From assembly GCA_023548195.1 (NCBI GenBank), contig JAJHZJ010000578.1, forward strand, positions 336,867 to 400,866: DNA of 64,000 bases, read 5' to 3'. A model generated the notes under the pieces. That model saw only the letters and a program-made list of their open reading frames with translations. It was not told where the DNA came from and did no database searches. Source of the stretch: Bettongia penicillata ogilbyi. Its lineage: Eukaryota; Chordata; Mammalia; Diprotodontia; Potoroidae. This document shows positions 63,707 through 64,000 of this stretch, one piece after another. The position numbers were made by a program, and so were the translations under genes. How positions within the stretch are numbered: position 1 is the first letter of the stretch; each line of letters begins with the position of its first letter.

Positions 63707-64000
63707 TGGGTGGGGTGGAGCCAAGATGGTGGAGTAGAAAGACACACATATGCAGGCTCTCCCAAAATACAGCCCATAAAATACTTGTAGAGAGGGACTT
63801 GTAACAAATTCTGGAGCAGTAGAAGTGGAGAACAAGAGAGTGCAGGAGATTTCCAGCTCAGGGTGACCTGAAAGGCCCACAGGAAATATCTGTTGCACCG
63901 GCTGCAGAGTGGAGCCCAGCCCAGATTGGCTGCACAGAGCACACTTCAGGGGCTGAATCTCCAGTTGCGGAATTCCCAGTCTCAGTAGCAGCAGTGGGTT
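63707..64000 (+). mobile_element. L1/half-L1 5' UTR, continues past the window
   Basis: Starts ggtggggtggagccaagatggtggag, continues cacatatgcaggctctcccaaaatacagcccataaa. It is the same 5' UTR type as the half-L1 at 45186 (which reads atgtatgctagctctgaaaccacagcccata). The minus-strand frame at 63898-63455 is a chance opening across its border. Whether it carries ORF2 cannot be seen. Confidence 0.85.
63721..63729 (+). promoter_or_regulatory. YY1-like motif at L1 5' end
   Basis: CCAAGATGG 14 bases after the inferred element start. Confidence 0.6.

Noticed and set aside
63455..63942. 147-codon minus-strand frame at the window end
   Set aside because: It runs across the border of an L1 5' UTR in antisense direction and has no domain or start context.

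Overview
The window looks like intergenic or deep-intronic DNA from a marsupial (metatherian) nuclear genome. The reasons are: many copies of a roughly 240-260 bp tRNA-type/CORE SINE of the MAR1 kind found across marsupials, RTE-associated SINEs, MIR-type SINEs, long L2 and CR1/L3 fragments, several L1 lineages with marsupial-style 5' UTRs, hAT and mariner MITEs, and AT-rich single-copy DNA between them. I cannot name the species from sequence alone. Family names are by-eye calls made without a repeat library, and boundaries are usually good to about 10-30 bases unless a target-site duplication (TSD) is given.

I found no convincing host protein-coding gene, tRNA, rRNA or CRISPR array. The open reading frames are short and most lie inside transposons. 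The exceptions are weak hints: a 32-nt candidate exon on the minus strand (62269-62300) and several repeat-free AT-rich blocks with homeodomain-type TAATTA motifs (about 6780-7240, 23560-24160, 48880-49300, 57850-58330) that could be conserved non-coding elements.

Layout. 0-5.6 kb: SINEs, an L2 copy carrying a retroposed polyadenylated fragment with a 16-bp TSD, a mariner MITE, a hAT MITE, and a solo LTR with a 4-bp TSD inside a MIR-type SINE. 5.6-13 kb: MIR copies, an RTE-type SINE, a long minus-strand L2, a hAT MITE and an L1 3' end. 13.4-16.9 kb: a minus-strand composite element joining an ORF1-bearing half-L1 to an L1 ORF2 3' end. 17-25 kb: L2, MIR and MAR1 copies plus single-copy DNA. 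25.4-27.7 kb: two plus-strand L1 ORF2 3' ends. 29-33 kb: a fragmentary L1 5' UTR, an L2 with a nested SINE, and two L1 5' ends in tandem on the minus strand. 33-34 kb: an L2 with a nested palindromic MITE and a nested SINE. 36 kb: an LTR-like segment and a 270-bp polypyrimidine tract. 38-42 kb: CR1/L3 fragments and MAR1. 42.2-48.2 kb: a long minus-strand L2 that received an RTE-type SINE, an L1 3' tail, an unclassified segment and a nearly complete ORF1-only half-L1 (45186-48033) flanked by a perfect 12-bp TSD. 48-64 kb: L2, CR1, MIR, MAR1 and L1 copies, ending with another L1-type 5' UTR that runs off the window.

The most informative story is the L1 lineage. Six separate L1-type 5' ends all carry the 9-mer CCAAGATGG close to the element start, as in human L1, and two elements retain ORF1 without a full ORF2. 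The full-length half-L1 has its own 5' UTR, a broken ORF1, a 1-kb 3' region and a poly(A) tail, but no endonuclease or reverse transcriptase, so it must have been mobilised in trans.
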